A DNA stretch of 64,000 bases, from positions 1 through 64,000 of the forward strand of contig JAIXZA010000136.1 of the NCBI GenBank assembly GCA_027489965.1, in the 5' to 3' direction. The notes under the pieces are model-generated. The model was not told the origin of the DNA. It saw only the letters and a list, made by a program, of their open reading frames with translations, and searched no databases. This document shows, in pieces, positions 35,832-44,850 of this stretch (position 1 is the stretch's first letter; every line of letters starts with the position of its first letter). Origin of the DNA: Verrucomicrobiaceae bacterium. GTDB taxonomy: Bacteria > Verrucomicrobiota > Verrucomicrobiia > Verrucomicrobiales > Verrucomicrobiaceae. The position numbers were made by a program, and so were the translations under genes.

Positions 35832-37372
35832 GACGATTTCTTCTTCGCTTTCGCCGATGCAGCGGCTTTGGGGTAGCGCACAACTTTGATGTCGTTTTTC
35901 TGCGGAGCACCGGGCGTGCTGCGACCGGCGCGGATGAGTTTTTCAAAGCCAGCTTGCATGGCATTGACGCGGTCGGGATGAAGCGGGGCCACGTTCATCG
36001 ACTCGGCGAGGTCTTCGTCGAGGTTGTAGAGTTCTGGCTCGGCATGGGCGATGTATTTCCACGGGCCATTACGAAAACTCGGTGTGCCACCGCAGGCAGT
36101 GTTCACGGCATTGGTGCGGATGGGGCGATCTGCGCCTTTCAGCAACGGCATGAAACTGAAACTGTCTTCGCCAGCATTCTCGGGCAGTTTGAAACCGAGG
36201 ATCTCGGCCATCGTCGCGATGGTGTCGGCTTGAAGGACGTGTTGTTTGCAAACACTGCCTGCTTTGACGACGCCGGGCCATCTCACGACAAAAGGCACGC
36301 GATGCCCGCCTTCATAGACGGAGGTTTTGTAGTCGCGCAGCGGTCCACTGGGGAAGTGGCCCTGCTTTTCCATGTCCTTCACGCCGATGTAGGACGCGCA
36401 GCCGTTGTCACTGGTGAAAAGCACGAGGGTGTCGTTTTCGACGCCACCTGCCTTGAGCGCCTCCAGCACGCGACCAAGCACATGATCGGTTTCCATCACC
36501 AAATCGGCGTAATCGCTGTTCAGGCTGCTTTTGCCCTTCCACTCGGGATTGACGGCCAGCGGCGTGTGCGGCGAGGTGAGCGGCAGGTAGAGCAAAAAGG
36601 GCTTCTTGGCCGCTGACTGCACTTGGATGAACTTTTCAGCGCGATTCGCCAACGCGGGCAAAATGCCCTCCAATTGCCAATCCGGCAACGCAGGGCCTTG
36701 CTTGCTGGCTTGGTTCTTCACCAGCTTCGATGCGGGCAGTAACTCACTTGGAATGCCGACGGTGCGATCTCCGTCGATGAAGCAATAGGGCGGCCAGTTC
36801 GGCACATCGGTGCCGAAATACTCGTCAAAACCGCGCTCCGTCGGCCCTCCAGCGATGCGCTGTGAAAAGACGGCCTTCCACGTCGCGCGATGCGCATCGG
36901 TGATCGTCACCGAGACCTCGCCACCGCCGCCAGCCTTGCCTCCGAACCCAACAAAGTGCGCCTTTTGTTCCGGTGTGATTGGCCAATCGCTGCCGAGATG
37001 CCATTTGCCGATGCAAGCCGTGCGATAGCCATGCTGTTGCGCTAGTTTACCAATCGTGAGCCGATCAGCCGAGATCAACGGCTTCCCCCACTCGCCGACG
37101 ATGCCGCTTTGAAGCGTGGTGCGCCAATGATAGCGCCCCGTGAGCAGCGTGTAGCGCGACGGCGAGCAGCAACCCGAGCTCGAATGCCCGTCCGTGAAGC
37201 GCATGCCCTCGGCGGCGAGGCGGTTCATGTTCGGCGTCGGGATCTTGCCACGCTCCGGGTTGTTCGCCTGCATGTCACCATAGCCGAGATCATCTGAGAG
37301 GATGATGACAAAGTTTGTCTGCGCTGCAAAAAGAGCAGGGGAGAGGGCCAGGAGAAGAATCAGCTGTTTCAC
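35828..37372 (-). CDS. S1-family sulfatase in the polysaccharide operon
   Basis: 514 residues from a GTG at 37372, which puts the signal peptide (KQLILLLALSPALFAAQ) at the N-terminus; an ATG at 37432 would add 20 residues in front and overlap the upstream gene by 17 bases. Sulfatase signs: NFVIILSDDLGYGDMQANNP, GHSSSGCCSPSRYTLLTGRY with Cys69 and full C-x-P-x-R, FTSDNGCASYIGVKDMEKQG, YEGGHRVPFVVRWPG. Resembles arylsulfatase A/N-acetylgalactosamine-6-sulfatase-like enzymes. It lies between the chimera gene and the DUF1080 gene and probably acts on the same exported substrate. Confidence 0.92.
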   Translation of the reverse strand: MKQLILLLALSPALFAAQTNFVIILSDDLGYGDMQANNPERGKIPTPNMNRLAAEGMRFTDGHSSSGCCSPSRYTLLTGRYHWRTTLQSGIVGEWGKPLISADRLTIGKLAQQHGYRTACIGKWHLGSDWPITPEQKAHFVGFGGKAGGGGEVSVTITDAHRATWKAVFSQRIAGGPTERGFDEYFGTDVPNWPPYCFIDGDRTVGIPSELLPASKLVKNQASKQGPALPDWQLEGILPALANRAEKFIQVQSAAKKPFLLYLPLTSPHTPLAVNPEWKGKSSLNSDYADLVMETDHVLGRVLEALKAGGVENDTLVLFTSDNGCASYIGVKDMEKQGHFPSGPLRDYKTSVYEGGHRVPFVVRWPGVVKAGSVCKQHVLQADTIATMAEILGFKLPENAGEDSFSFMPLLKGADRPIRTNAVNTACGGTPSFRNGPWKYIAHAEPELYNLDEDLAESMNVAPLHPDRVNAMQAGFEKLIRAGRSTPGAPQKNDIKVVRYPKAAASAKAKKKSS

Positions 37373-37415
37373 TAGAGAACGAAAACGCAAGGCACTGGTG
37401 CCAACTCGCAAAGAT

Positions 37416-40400
37416 TCACTCCAAAATGCCATACCTAATCAGCCACGCGCGCCATTGATCAAGCACTCCTGTCGTTACACTGGCGTAGAATGGGGTGGTG
37501 TAAATGTTATGCGATGCCGATCCGCTAAGGTTCAGCGACGTGGCGTCATAGGTCACTCGGTTGTTGATGACGCCTATGTTGGTGAGCAGGGAATGCAGCC
37601 GCAGCGAGGTAGCAGGAACAACGATTGTATCCCCTGGTGTGCCAACGACATGAAACATGAGCGTCTTTGCAGTGATACCAATGGATTCCATAATTGTCGG
37701 ATAGCTGGCTTCAGGTTGGCCATCACGGTCGTCGATGCCAGTGTTTTCAAGGATGCCGCCTTCAGTGAAGCCGAGTGCTTTGAGGTCGCTGCCAAAGACA
37801 GATGCGATGCCGATGGAGGCAAAGGAGCCACGACTGTGTCCCCACATGGCTAGGCGGTTCAGATCGACATCGCTGCGTGTGGAGAGTGCGGCTTGGCAGG
37901 CACGATTGCGGGCGAGGTTCTCGGGAGAGTAACCCCAGGTTTGCAGATCTTCGGTTTGTCCTGACTGATGCGTGAGATTGGCTCCGATGCAAACGAGGCC
38001 CCATGGACTCATCTCATTGGCTCTTGTCCGCGAGAAGCCCGTGGCATTGCCGCCAGTGCCGTGATTGATGATGAGCGCGGGAAACGGACCCGTGCCTGTG
38101 GGTTTGATGAAGATGCCAGTGACGGTGTAGTTGGTCAGGGGCTCGTTGTAGGTGAAGCTATTGCCGGAGAAGGCCACTGTGAAGTTGCCCCAGTCGCGGA
38201 CTCGATAGAAGCGCCTAGCTTCAGTCGAAGGATGCGCGCCAGTTTGCGTGCCATTGTCAGTCCACGTCATGGCCGAGGTCGTTGCGGCGACAGAGCTGTC
38301 GGCAAAGGCCCAGTTGATAAGATCGCTACTAAACTCGACTTGATACCATGCGCCGATGGTTGTGGGCCAACTGAGCGTGACGCTGCCATCCAAATTGCGT
38401 GCGGTGGTGGCATTGAAGACCGGCGGGCTGGCAGGAGCATTGATGGTGAGTGTGTATGATTGAGTAGCGGTGCCTCCGGTTGCATCAGTGGCCTGCACAG
38501 TGATGGTTTGTGAGCCTGTCTGAGTGGATGTGCCGCTGAGCACGCCGCCGCTGCTCAAGGTGACGCCACTGGGCAATGTGCCGCTGATGATGCTCCACGA
38601 ATAGGGTGCCGTGCCACCCGTGCCACCCGTGGCACTGAGCGTGATGTTGATAGAGGAGCCGTGCGCTGCGGACATCGCAACACCGCCCTGACTGCTGCTA
38701 AACATAAGTGGCAACGGCGGGCCTGGCAAAGCGGCGATGAAATCATGCCAGCGCTGGAACTCGGGCGTGTAGTTGGCAAAATCGATGTCGGCCTGATAGT
38801 GCTCGTAGTAGCGGCATTGGAAGTCATTGAAGCCATAGTCCATGCCGTCTTCAGGGCTGCCGTTGAGATTGTTGTCCACGGGTTCCGAGGCAAAAGGTCG
38901 AGCCCATGAGCCGAGCACTTGATAGCCGATGAAGGTTTGGTTTTGCGAGTTGTAGAGCGGAGCAGTGAAGCTGAGATTGGGCAATCCAATCCACGGGTCG
39001 CTATCGGCGCTGGCTCGGTTGGCGGCGAGATTTTCCATCCAGAAACCGACGCGAGGCCGAGTGGTGCCATTTTGCTGAGCAAGGATGGCTTGTCGAAGCG
39101 ACTCCCACGCGGTGGGGCCGGCGGTGGTGTCGGTGTAAGTCCAGAAGCCAATCATCACAGGCGCAGTTGGAAAGTTGTCAGTCACGTTCGCCAGATGCGT
39201 GAGCACGCCGCCCTCGAACAACGTACGTGTGTAGCCTGGGATGTCGCGGATCTGCGACGTCTGCGCACGTATGCCGCTCTTGAGCCCTGGAATCCACATG
39301 TCCAGTGCGGCGAGGCGCGGATGATTGCGGAGCGGTACTCCATCAACGACATGGTTGCTGAGAGCCACGAGCAGCAGGCGATAGCGCTCCTGCACGGTGG
39401 CATTCCATGGGATGGGCAGTGTGGTGGCTGGAGAGCCAGCGGTGTAAGTGGTGACGCCTGGAAGTGTGTTCAGCCATGACGGGAGGAAGCCGCTAGCGAC
39501 CATGAGCGAGAGTTTTTGTCCGGCGGGCAGCTTTGCAAAGATATTGTCGATGATGGTGAAATCAAACACGCCATCCGTCGGCTCCAGCGTGGCCCATTCG
39601 GTACGCAGCACATAGCCATCCACGAAGGGCCTGTTGCGCACGTTCCCATCGCGCATGGGCACACCGCCAATGCTGGTGCCCGCCACGCTATCGAGCACAT
39701 AGATGCCGCGTGGTTGTTTGAAACTGTTATTGGCTGAAGCGGTATCGAATACGCTGAAAATGAACTCGCTCTGGGCCGAGGCACCGAGCGAATCTGTGAC
39801 TCGCAGCTTGATCACCGCGCTGCCTTTTTGCCCCACGACGGGTGTCACCTGTGCATTGCGGCTAGCACCGCCTCCACCGAGAGTGATGCTGGTATTTGGC
39901 ACGAACTCGGTATTTGAAGAAGAGGCTGTGACGATTAATGAACCCGGCGCTGTCGGCGATGTCCCCGCATCACCGACGGTGAAAGTCATCGCTTCCGGAG
40001 TCTGCCCTGGGCTGACGATTTGATAACCCAGCAAGGCTGTAAGCGTGGGTGCGGTATTTGGCGCGGTGACAGTGACTGTGAAGGTGCTGCTGGCAGTTAG
40101 GGACTCGCCATCTGTGACAGTGAGTGTGATGATGGACGTGCCTTGTTGCCCAGCAACCGGCACGACCTTGATGGTGCGCTGGGCCGTGGTGCCACCGAGT
40201 TGTAGATTCGCCACATTGTTCGGTACCAGCGTGGTATTGCTTGATGTGGCATTGACCACTAGAGAGGTGAAGGTTGTCTCAGCATCTCCCGTGGTGAGGT
40301 AAAGCGTGCCAGTGTCTGTGCTCTGCGCGATGACTTGATCAGGCACATCGCTAATCAGCGGGGCAACCGCATGAAGAGCGGTGGCAAAGGCGCACCAGAG

Positions 40401-40427
40401 GAGTGCGGTGATGAAGTGGATTTTCAT
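37416..40427 (-). CDS. Multidomain exported glycosidase-like/esterase chimera
   Basis: 1,003 residues from MKIHFITALLWCAFATALHA (signal peptide). Order: two immunoglobulin-like repeats (about 25-125 and 130-235, each ending in an LTVTD/LRVTD strand); a region with glycoside hydrolase TIM-barrel features (about 240-580: RGIYVLDSV, YVLRTEWATLEPTDGVFDFT, IIDNIFAKLPAG, MIGFWTYTD); a putative Ig domain (He_PIG, about 600-690: SWSIISGTLPSGVTLSS); a short fibronectin-like piece (WYQVEFSSDLINW); and a C-terminal alpha/beta hydrolase (about 745-1003) with FPALIINHGTGG and nucleophile GHSRGS. The combination is one I do not know as a named family. Probably surface-exposed, removing both sugar and acyl groups. 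Confidence 0.8.
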   Translation of the reverse strand: MKIHFITALLWCAFATALHAVAPLISDVPDQVIAQSTDTGTLYLTTGDAETTFTSLVVNATSSNTTLVPNNVANLQLGGTTAQRTIKVVPVAGQQGTSIITLTVTDGESLTASSTFTVTVTAPNTAPTLTALLGYQIVSPGQTPEAMTFTVGDAGTSPTAPGSLIVTASSSNTEFVPNTSITLGGGGASRNAQVTPVVGQKGSAVIKLRVTDSLGASAQSEFIFSVFDTASANNSFKQPRGIYVLDSVAGTSIGGVPMRDGNVRNRPFVDGYVLRTEWATLEPTDGVFDFTIIDNIFAKLPAGQKLSLMVASGFLPSWLNTLPGVTTYTAGSPATTLPIPWNATVQERYRLLLVALSNHVVDGVPLRNHPRLAALDMWIPGLKSGIRAQTSQIRDIPGYTRTLFEGGVLTHLANVTDNFPTAPVMIGFWTYTDTTAGPTAWESLRQAILAQQNGTTRPRVGFWMENLAANRASADSDPWIGLPNLSFTAPLYNSQNQTFIGYQVLGSWARPFASEPVDNNLNGSPEDGMDYGFNDFQCRYYEHYQADIDFANYTPEFQRWHDFIAALPGPPLPLMFSSSQGGVAMSAAHGSSINITLSATGGTGGTAPYSWSIISGTLPSGVTLSSGGVLSGTSTQTGSQTITVQATDATGGTATQSYTLTINAPASPPVFNATTARNLDGSVTLSWPTTIGAWYQVEFSSDLINWAFADSSVAATTSAMTWTDNGTQTGAHPSTEARRFYRVRDWGNFTVAFSGNSFTYNEPLTNYTVTGIFIKPTGTGPFPALIINHGTGGNATGFSRTRANEMSPWGLVCIGANLTHQSGQTEDLQTWGYSPENLARNRACQAALSTRSDVDLNRLAMWGHSRGSFASIGIASVFGSDLKALGFTEGGILENTGIDDRDGQPEASYPTIMESIGITAKTLMFHVVGTPGDTIVVPATSLRLHSLLTNIGVINNRVTYDATSLNLSGSASHNIYTTPFYASVTTGVLDQWRAWLIRYGILE

Positions 40428-40452
40428 GGCGGATGAGTCAGAGCGAAAGGTG

Positions 40453-41361
40453 TTATTTTGCTTTGGCGAAAGCCTTCGCGTAGAAAGCCCAGTTCCTGTC
40501 CCCGAGGCGCTCATAGATCGCCGCGAGGTTGTGGCCGATACCTTCAAAGTGATCGTAGTCGTGCGCGATGCTTAGTGTGCTCATCTTCTCGTGGAGCGTG
40601 ACGTTTGGCCCGACGAGCGCGCCGACGGCTTGGCGGATAAGCGTGTGGCCTTTGATCTGCGCGACGTTTTTCTCCAAGAGTGCCAGTGGATGCGCGGCGG
40701 TGAACAAAGCGTCTTTGCCGTTGAAGATGCGCTGGAAAATCTCGGCATGGCGGTTCTTCATCGTGCTGAGATCCACCACTGCTGCGTCGATCATCGAGAT
40801 GGACCCAAATAGCTCAGGGTATTTGAATCCGAAGTGTCCGGCACCGTAACCACCCATCGAGAAGCCTTCGATCATCCGGGCCTCGCGTTTAGCAAGGGTT
40901 CGATACATCGTATCCACATGTGGGATGAGTTCCTTGATGATGACCGTCTCAATCGGACGCGGTGCATTCAGAGCATCGTTGTAGAAACCATCGACCATGC
41001 CGTTTGCGAACACGATTATGACGGGTGGCATTTTCTTCTGCGCGATGGCTGCGGTGAAGTTCTCGCACATTCGCGGAACTCCCCGCTGAGAACCGCCAAC
41101 GCCATGAAGCCAGAACACGACGGGGAAGTGCTCGTCTTTGTTTTTCTCATAAGCTTCAGGCAAGTAGATGAGATAGCTGACCTTCTCGCCTGCCGCTTTG
41201 CTCTCGAATGTGTTGTAATGCAGGTTCGCCCCTATCACCGGAGGCATCTGCCAGGAGGCAGCCGCCCGAGGTCTCCTCTCGGGACTTTGCGCATGGCAGA
41301 TAGCCACCGATATGAGGCTGGTGGCGATGAAGAGGGCGATGAAATGAGTGAGCTTTTTCAT
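40453..41361 (-). CDS. Exported CE1-like carbohydrate esterase
   Basis: 302 residues with a signal peptide (MKKLTHFIALFIATSLISVAICHA). Esterase D/CE1-type fold: KVSYLIYLPEAYEKNKDEHF, PVVFWLHGVGGSQRG (oxyanion), MIEGFSMGGYGAGHFGFKYP with the nucleophile Ser in GFSMGG, and a late YDHFEGIGHN supplying the likely His. Related enzymes remove feruloyl or acetyl groups from polysaccharides. It is 6 bases downstream of the MarR regulator and 25 bases upstream of the chimera gene, so it is the first enzyme of the operon. Confidence 0.88.
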   Translation of the reverse strand: MKKLTHFIALFIATSLISVAICHAQSPERRPRAAASWQMPPVIGANLHYNTFESKAAGEKVSYLIYLPEAYEKNKDEHFPVVFWLHGVGGSQRGVPRMCENFTAAIAQKKMPPVIIVFANGMVDGFYNDALNAPRPIETVIIKELIPHVDTMYRTLAKREARMIEGFSMGGYGAGHFGFKYPELFGSISMIDAAVVDLSTMKNRHAEIFQRIFNGKDALFTAAHPLALLEKNVAQIKGHTLIRQAVGALVGPNVTLHEKMSTLSIAHDYDHFEGIGHNLAAIYERLGDRNWAFYAKAFAKAK

Positions 41362-41367
41362 GATGAT

Positions 41368-41919
41368 TCAGCGCTGGATGCGTGTGGTTTTGGAAGACTT
41401 TGCAGCGGCTTGCGGCATGGGTTCAGAGTCCTCTCCGAGTCCTTGAATGAGCCGACCCAGCAATTTGCCCAACTGCGTGGCATCGTCCTTGCCCAGCACA
41501 CGAACGAGCGTGGTGAGATTGCGTTCATGCAGTGCCCGCATCCTCGGCTCAAGGTCACGCCCGCGCTGAGTGAGCCAAACCCGCGTCGCACGTCCGTCTT
41601 CAGTGCACTGCTTGCGTTTCACTAAGCGGGCATCCTCCAGCTTCTTGATGAGATGCAGCACGGCCACGTGCGTCACCTTCGATCTCGCCGCCAGTTCGTT
41701 AATCGTCCAACCATCGCGATCAAACAGCGCAAACATGATCAACCCCGATCCCGAAGGAGCCGTGCCATCTAGCTCTTCGGCTGCATAGTTTGCATCTAAA
41801 GCCGATTTCCAAGCCATCCAGGAACGCAGAATGCGGCGTGGGAGTTCTTCAAGGTTCTCGTCACGGAGATTGAGGGGTGAGGCAGCTTGAGCGCGGGTAG
41901 ATGAGGACATGTTTGGCAT
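41368..41919 (-). CDS. MarR-family transcriptional regulator
   Basis: 183 residues from the ATG at 41919; a second ATG at 41910 is possible. Winged helix region at about 70-135: GLIMFALFDRDGWTINELAA, RSKVTHVAVLHLIKKLEDAR (recognition helix), LVKRKQCTEDGRATRVWLTQ (wing with the DGR motif of MarR proteins), RGRDLEPRMRALHER. MarR proteins repress nearby operons and release DNA on binding small, often phenolic ligands. A perfect palindrome sits directly in front of the gene, so it should control itself and the downstream esterase-to-sulfatase run. A phenolic inducer would suit an operon that carries a feruloyl-type esterase (inference). Confidence 0.9.
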   Translation of the reverse strand: MPNMSSSTRAQAASPLNLRDENLEELPRRILRSWMAWKSALDANYAAEELDGTAPSGSGLIMFALFDRDGWTINELAARSKVTHVAVLHLIKKLEDARLVKRKQCTEDGRATRVWLTQRGRDLEPRMRALHERNLTTLVRVLGKDDATQLGKLLGRLIQGLGEDSEPMPQAAAKSSKTTRIQR

Positions 41920-41920
41920 T

Positions 41921-41939
41921 TATGTAATAGGGTTACATA
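41921..41939. promoter_or_regulatory. Probable MarR operator TATGTAA-TAGGG-TTACATA
   Basis: Perfect 7-base inverted repeat with a 5-base spacer, ending one base before the MarR start codon (read on the minus strand). Length and position are those of an autoregulatory MarR site, and it would block transcription of the whole downstream operon. Confidence 0.75.
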
Positions 41940-42008
41940 TATCTGCAACATGGGTGATGATAAAAAGTTTCCAAAAAAGTTCTGTGTCCTTTGGCAGTTC
42001 AGAGAAAA

Positions 42009-43391
42009 TCACTTCGACTGAAACTGCAAGGGCTTCACGGCGGCCTTCAGATAGGCGTCGTAGCGCAGGCGGAGTTCTTTGACTTTTCCGGGCTGGGTGG
42101 CGGCGAGGTCTTGGGTTTCGCTGGGGTCATCGCGGAGGTTAAAGAGTTCGGCCTTGGGGGCGGTGCGCTTCTCTTTCTTCGACTTCTTGCCGCCCTGCTT
42201 TCGCTCGCCGGTTTCGAGATCGACGGAGGGCGTGACGCCGTCGTTGCCGTTGAGGATGAGCTTCCAGTCGCCCATGCGGATGGCTCCGTCGTTGGCGGTG
42301 ATGGCATTGAGCAGGATGTCCTCATGCGGCGAGGGTTTGCCCTCGGTGAGCACGGGCATGATGTCGCGACCATCAAGCGGGAGTTTTTGCTCCAGGTTCC
42401 CGCCTGCCGCTTTCACGAAGGTTGGGAAGAGATCAACGATATGCAGTGGCTCAGTGATGACGGTGCCGGGCTGGATGTGACCCGGCCATGCGGCGAGCGC
42501 GGGTGAGCGAATGCCGCCTTCGTAGAGCGATGACTTGAAGGCGCGGTAAGGCAGATTGCGCCCCGGCGGCATGCCTCCGTTGTCGCTGGCGAAAACAATG
42601 AGCGTGTTGCCGCGGCGACCCGTATCATCCAGCGCGGCGAAGATCCTGCCGCAGCCTTCATCGACGGCTGTCATTGCGGCGGCGAGCGTGGCGCGTTGTT
42701 CGTTCATCGCAGGTTGATACGCGGTGATGGCTTCTTTGCTCGGGGCTTGCAGCGGCCCATGCACACCAGTGAAAGGCACGTAAAGGAAGAGCGGTTTATC
42801 CTTTGGCTGCTTCTTGATAAGTGCTGCGGCTTCATCGGCCTCAAGTGTGGTGGCATAGCCTTCCTCAACGACGAGTTCGCCATTCCGACGCCAGTCCAGT
42901 TCGCCGTTTTTGAAGTAGTTGTGATGCGTGAAGTAGTCGATGCCTTCGAGGTGGCCGAGCGAGTGATCGAAACCGCGTGCATTTGGCCAATAGGCTTTGT
43001 CGAAGTGCCCGACGTGCCATTTGCCGCAGATGGCCGTAGTGTAGCCCGCGTCGTGCATCGCATTGGCGATGGTGCGCTCCTCCAGCGGCATGCCGTATTT
43101 CGATTGCTGCCGCAGCACGTTCAATTGCATGCCCGAGCGGATCGGATAGCGCCCGGTGAGAAACGCCACCCGCGTCGGTGTGCATACGGGCATCACATAG
43201 AAGTGCTCCAGCTTCGCCCCACTCGCCGCGAGCTTGTCGAGGTTTGGCGTCTTGATGTCACTGCCATGCCAGCCTACATCGGCATTACCGAGGTCATCGG
43301 CGAGGATGAAGACGATGTCCGGCGGCTGCGCTGCGAAAAGCGTAGGGTTGAGAGCCAAGAGTAGGACGAGTTGGCGAAGAGTAGAAATCAC
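42009..43391 (-). CDS. S1-family sulfatase, arylsulfatase B-like
   Basis: 460 residues from a GTG at 43391, preceded by a GGAAGG ribosome binding site; the signal peptide (STLRQLVLLLALNPTLFAAQ) then starts the protein. The ATG at 43460 would add 23 polar residues. Motifs: PDIVFILADDLGNADVGWHG, FYVMPVCTPTRVAFLTGRYP with Cys70 and full C-x-P-x-R, GYTTAICGKWHVGHFD, FASDNGGMPPGRNLPYRAFK. The GWHG and LNVLRQQS segments fit the arylsulfatase B (N-acetylgalactosamine-4-sulfatase) type. It lies upstream of the MarR gene on the same strand, 89 bases away, but outside the operator-controlled unit. Confidence 0.93.
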   Translation of the reverse strand: MISTLRQLVLLLALNPTLFAAQPPDIVFILADDLGNADVGWHGSDIKTPNLDKLAASGAKLEHFYVMPVCTPTRVAFLTGRYPIRSGMQLNVLRQQSKYGMPLEERTIANAMHDAGYTTAICGKWHVGHFDKAYWPNARGFDHSLGHLEGIDYFTHHNYFKNGELDWRRNGELVVEEGYATTLEADEAAALIKKQPKDKPLFLYVPFTGVHGPLQAPSKEAITAYQPAMNEQRATLAAAMTAVDEGCGRIFAALDDTGRRGNTLIVFASDNGGMPPGRNLPYRAFKSSLYEGGIRSPALAAWPGHIQPGTVITEPLHIVDLFPTFVKAAGGNLEQKLPLDGRDIMPVLTEGKPSPHEDILLNAITANDGAIRMGDWKLILNGNDGVTPSVDLETGERKQGGKKSKKEKRTAPKAELFNLRDDPSETQDLAATQPGKVKELRLRYDAYLKAAVKPLQFQSK

Positions 43392-43475
43392 AACCCTTCC
43401 AGAAACGTGTGGTTTGTTAGCATCTATCGGCAGCAGATCAATGCTTGCTCTTCGCTTCACCGATCAACGGATACA

Positions 43476-43740
43476 TCACGAGACGAGAACATCCGTGGCA
43501 TTGAGCATCGCGTCGCTAAGACCTTGTTCGTCATCATCGAGCTTTGCAGTTTTGATTAAAAGGCCGGGGTGTTTCCCCAACCAGGCGGCGATGGTTGCGC
43601 CGAGGACCTTTTCACCATGCGCCTCTTTTTGCTGCGGATGCTGTGGTTGGCTTGGCAGCCTGAAGTGGAGCAACCGAAGCGACCAGCAAACAGATGAGGA
43701 GGTGAGGGTGAACTTTTCGCGTGCGGCAGACTTTTAGCAC
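43476..43740 (-). pseudogene. ThuA-domain protein remnant
   Basis: The minus strand begins with a signal-peptide-like frame (LLICLLVASVAPLQAAKP, from a GTG at 43740) that stops near 43630. In the overlapping frame the sequence goes on as QQKEAHGEKVLGATIAAWLG, then KHPGLLIKTAKLDDDEQGLS and DAMLNATDVLVS, then a stop at 43476. These resemble the first 60 residues of ThuA (trehalose utilization-like) domains, where G-x-x-x-x-L-x-x-x-P-G-L-x-V, LDDPEQGL and TDVLIWW occur in this order. The remaining 200 or so residues are absent. So the gene has both a frameshift and a truncation. Confidence 0.65.
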
Positions 43741-43803
43741 ATGGCTCTGGGGATGAACACACCCAGCACCAAGATGAGGTTTCACGCAGAAACGATGATT
43801 TTT

Positions 43804-44712
43804 TCAGCTTTTTCTGCGACTTTTAGACTTAGCGGGTAGGCGCAGGTGCTCCATGAGGGCCTTCACTGCTTGGCTCTGGAAGCGATAGGGGTTCCACATC
43901 ATGGCCACTGTGCGAACGGGCTTTTCACCGCTGAAAGAGCGGTAAACACGTCGGTCGCTGGTATCGGTCTTTCGTGCCATTTCTGGAACGATCGAGACAC
44001 CGTGGTTCAGGGTGACCAGTTCCTGTAAGGTAGTGAGCTGACTGGTCCGCTCGACGGTGACGGGTTGCACAGATTTCCGGCGGCAAAAGCTGGCGATGTT
44101 GTCCGATAGGCAATGCGCCTCGCTGAGCATGACAAAGGGAAATTCTTCCACAGCATCAATAGCGACCGCTTTCGCCGCGGCTAGTGGATGCCCTACGGGA
44201 AGCACGAGCAGCAGTTCTTCATCAAAGAGCGCCTCGATTTCCAACTGTTTCGCGAGAATGGGCAGAGCGAGGATGGCCAGATCAATCTCGCCGTGGCTGC
44301 AGCGTTTGATCAGGTTCTCCGTCGTATCCTCCTGCACGATGACGGAGATCTCTGGATGGGCTTTGGAAAAGCTGCTCAGGAGGCTGGGCAAAAGGTAGGG
44401 GGCGATCGTTGGAATGGCGCCGAGCCGGATACGCCCGCGACGACCAGCTTCTGAAAGCTCGGAAAAAATGTCCTCCATAAGTTTGAGGATCTGCTGGGCA
44501 CGTTCGAGCAGGAGTTCGCCGTGATCGGTGAGCATCACCTCACGCGGTTTGCGCTCAAAGAGCGGCTGGCCGAGTTGGTCTTCGAGCTTTTGGATGGCCC
44601 GGCTCAGTGCGGACTGAGATAAATTCAGCTCCACCGCCGCGCGTGTGAAGTTTTTTGTCCGAGCCAGCGCGACGAATTGTTCGAGTAGGTGGAGATTCAG
44701 TTCGTTCTTCAT
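43804..44712 (-). CDS. oxyR: OxyR-like LysR-family regulator
   Basis: 302 residues. N-terminal winged helix-turn-helix (LLEQFVALARTKNFTRAAVE, LNLSQSALSRAIQKLEDQLG) and a type 2 periplasmic-binding fold. Cys201 and Cys210, in SEAHCLSDNIASFC, match the peroxide-sensing pair of E. coli OxyR (Cys199 and Cys208, same spacing of nine) within the H-C-L-x-D context typical of that protein. OxyR becomes an activator when hydrogen peroxide forms a disulfide between them. It is divergent from a catalase-peroxidase gene, a classic pairing, and the shared intergenic region contains repeats suited to its binding. Confidence 0.92.
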   Translation of the reverse strand: MKNELNLHLLEQFVALARTKNFTRAAVELNLSQSALSRAIQKLEDQLGQPLFERKPREVMLTDHGELLLERAQQILKLMEDIFSELSEAGRRGRIRLGAIPTIAPYLLPSLLSSFSKAHPEISVIVQEDTTENLIKRCSHGEIDLAILALPILAKQLEIEALFDEELLLVLPVGHPLAAAKAVAIDAVEEFPFVMLSEAHCLSDNIASFCRRKSVQPVTVERTSQLTTLQELVTLNHGVSIVPEMARKTDTSDRRVYRSFSGEKPVRTVAMMWNPYRFQSQAVKALMEHLRLPAKSKSRRKS

Positions 44713-44726
44713 ACCAGTATCTAGTC

Positions 44727-44785
44727 ATGCACTGGATGCATCGCAAGCATTCAGATAATGCATTGGATGCAAAGGGCATTATCTG
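44727..44785. promoter_or_regulatory. Repeat-rich oxyR-katG control region
   Basis: ATGCAYTGGATGCA occurs twice (44727-44740 and 44758-44771), 31 bases apart, about three helical turns. A perfect 10-base inverted repeat, CAGATAATGC (44752-44761) and GCATTATCTG (44776-44785), overlaps the second copy. This fits an extended LysR/OxyR tetramer site between the divergent oxyR and katG genes. Confidence 0.6.
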
Positions 44786-44850
44786 GCAATGCACACTATG
44801 GCGAGCCATAAGCCATGGCCCGCCAACCCCCAACAAATCAATCTGACGCC

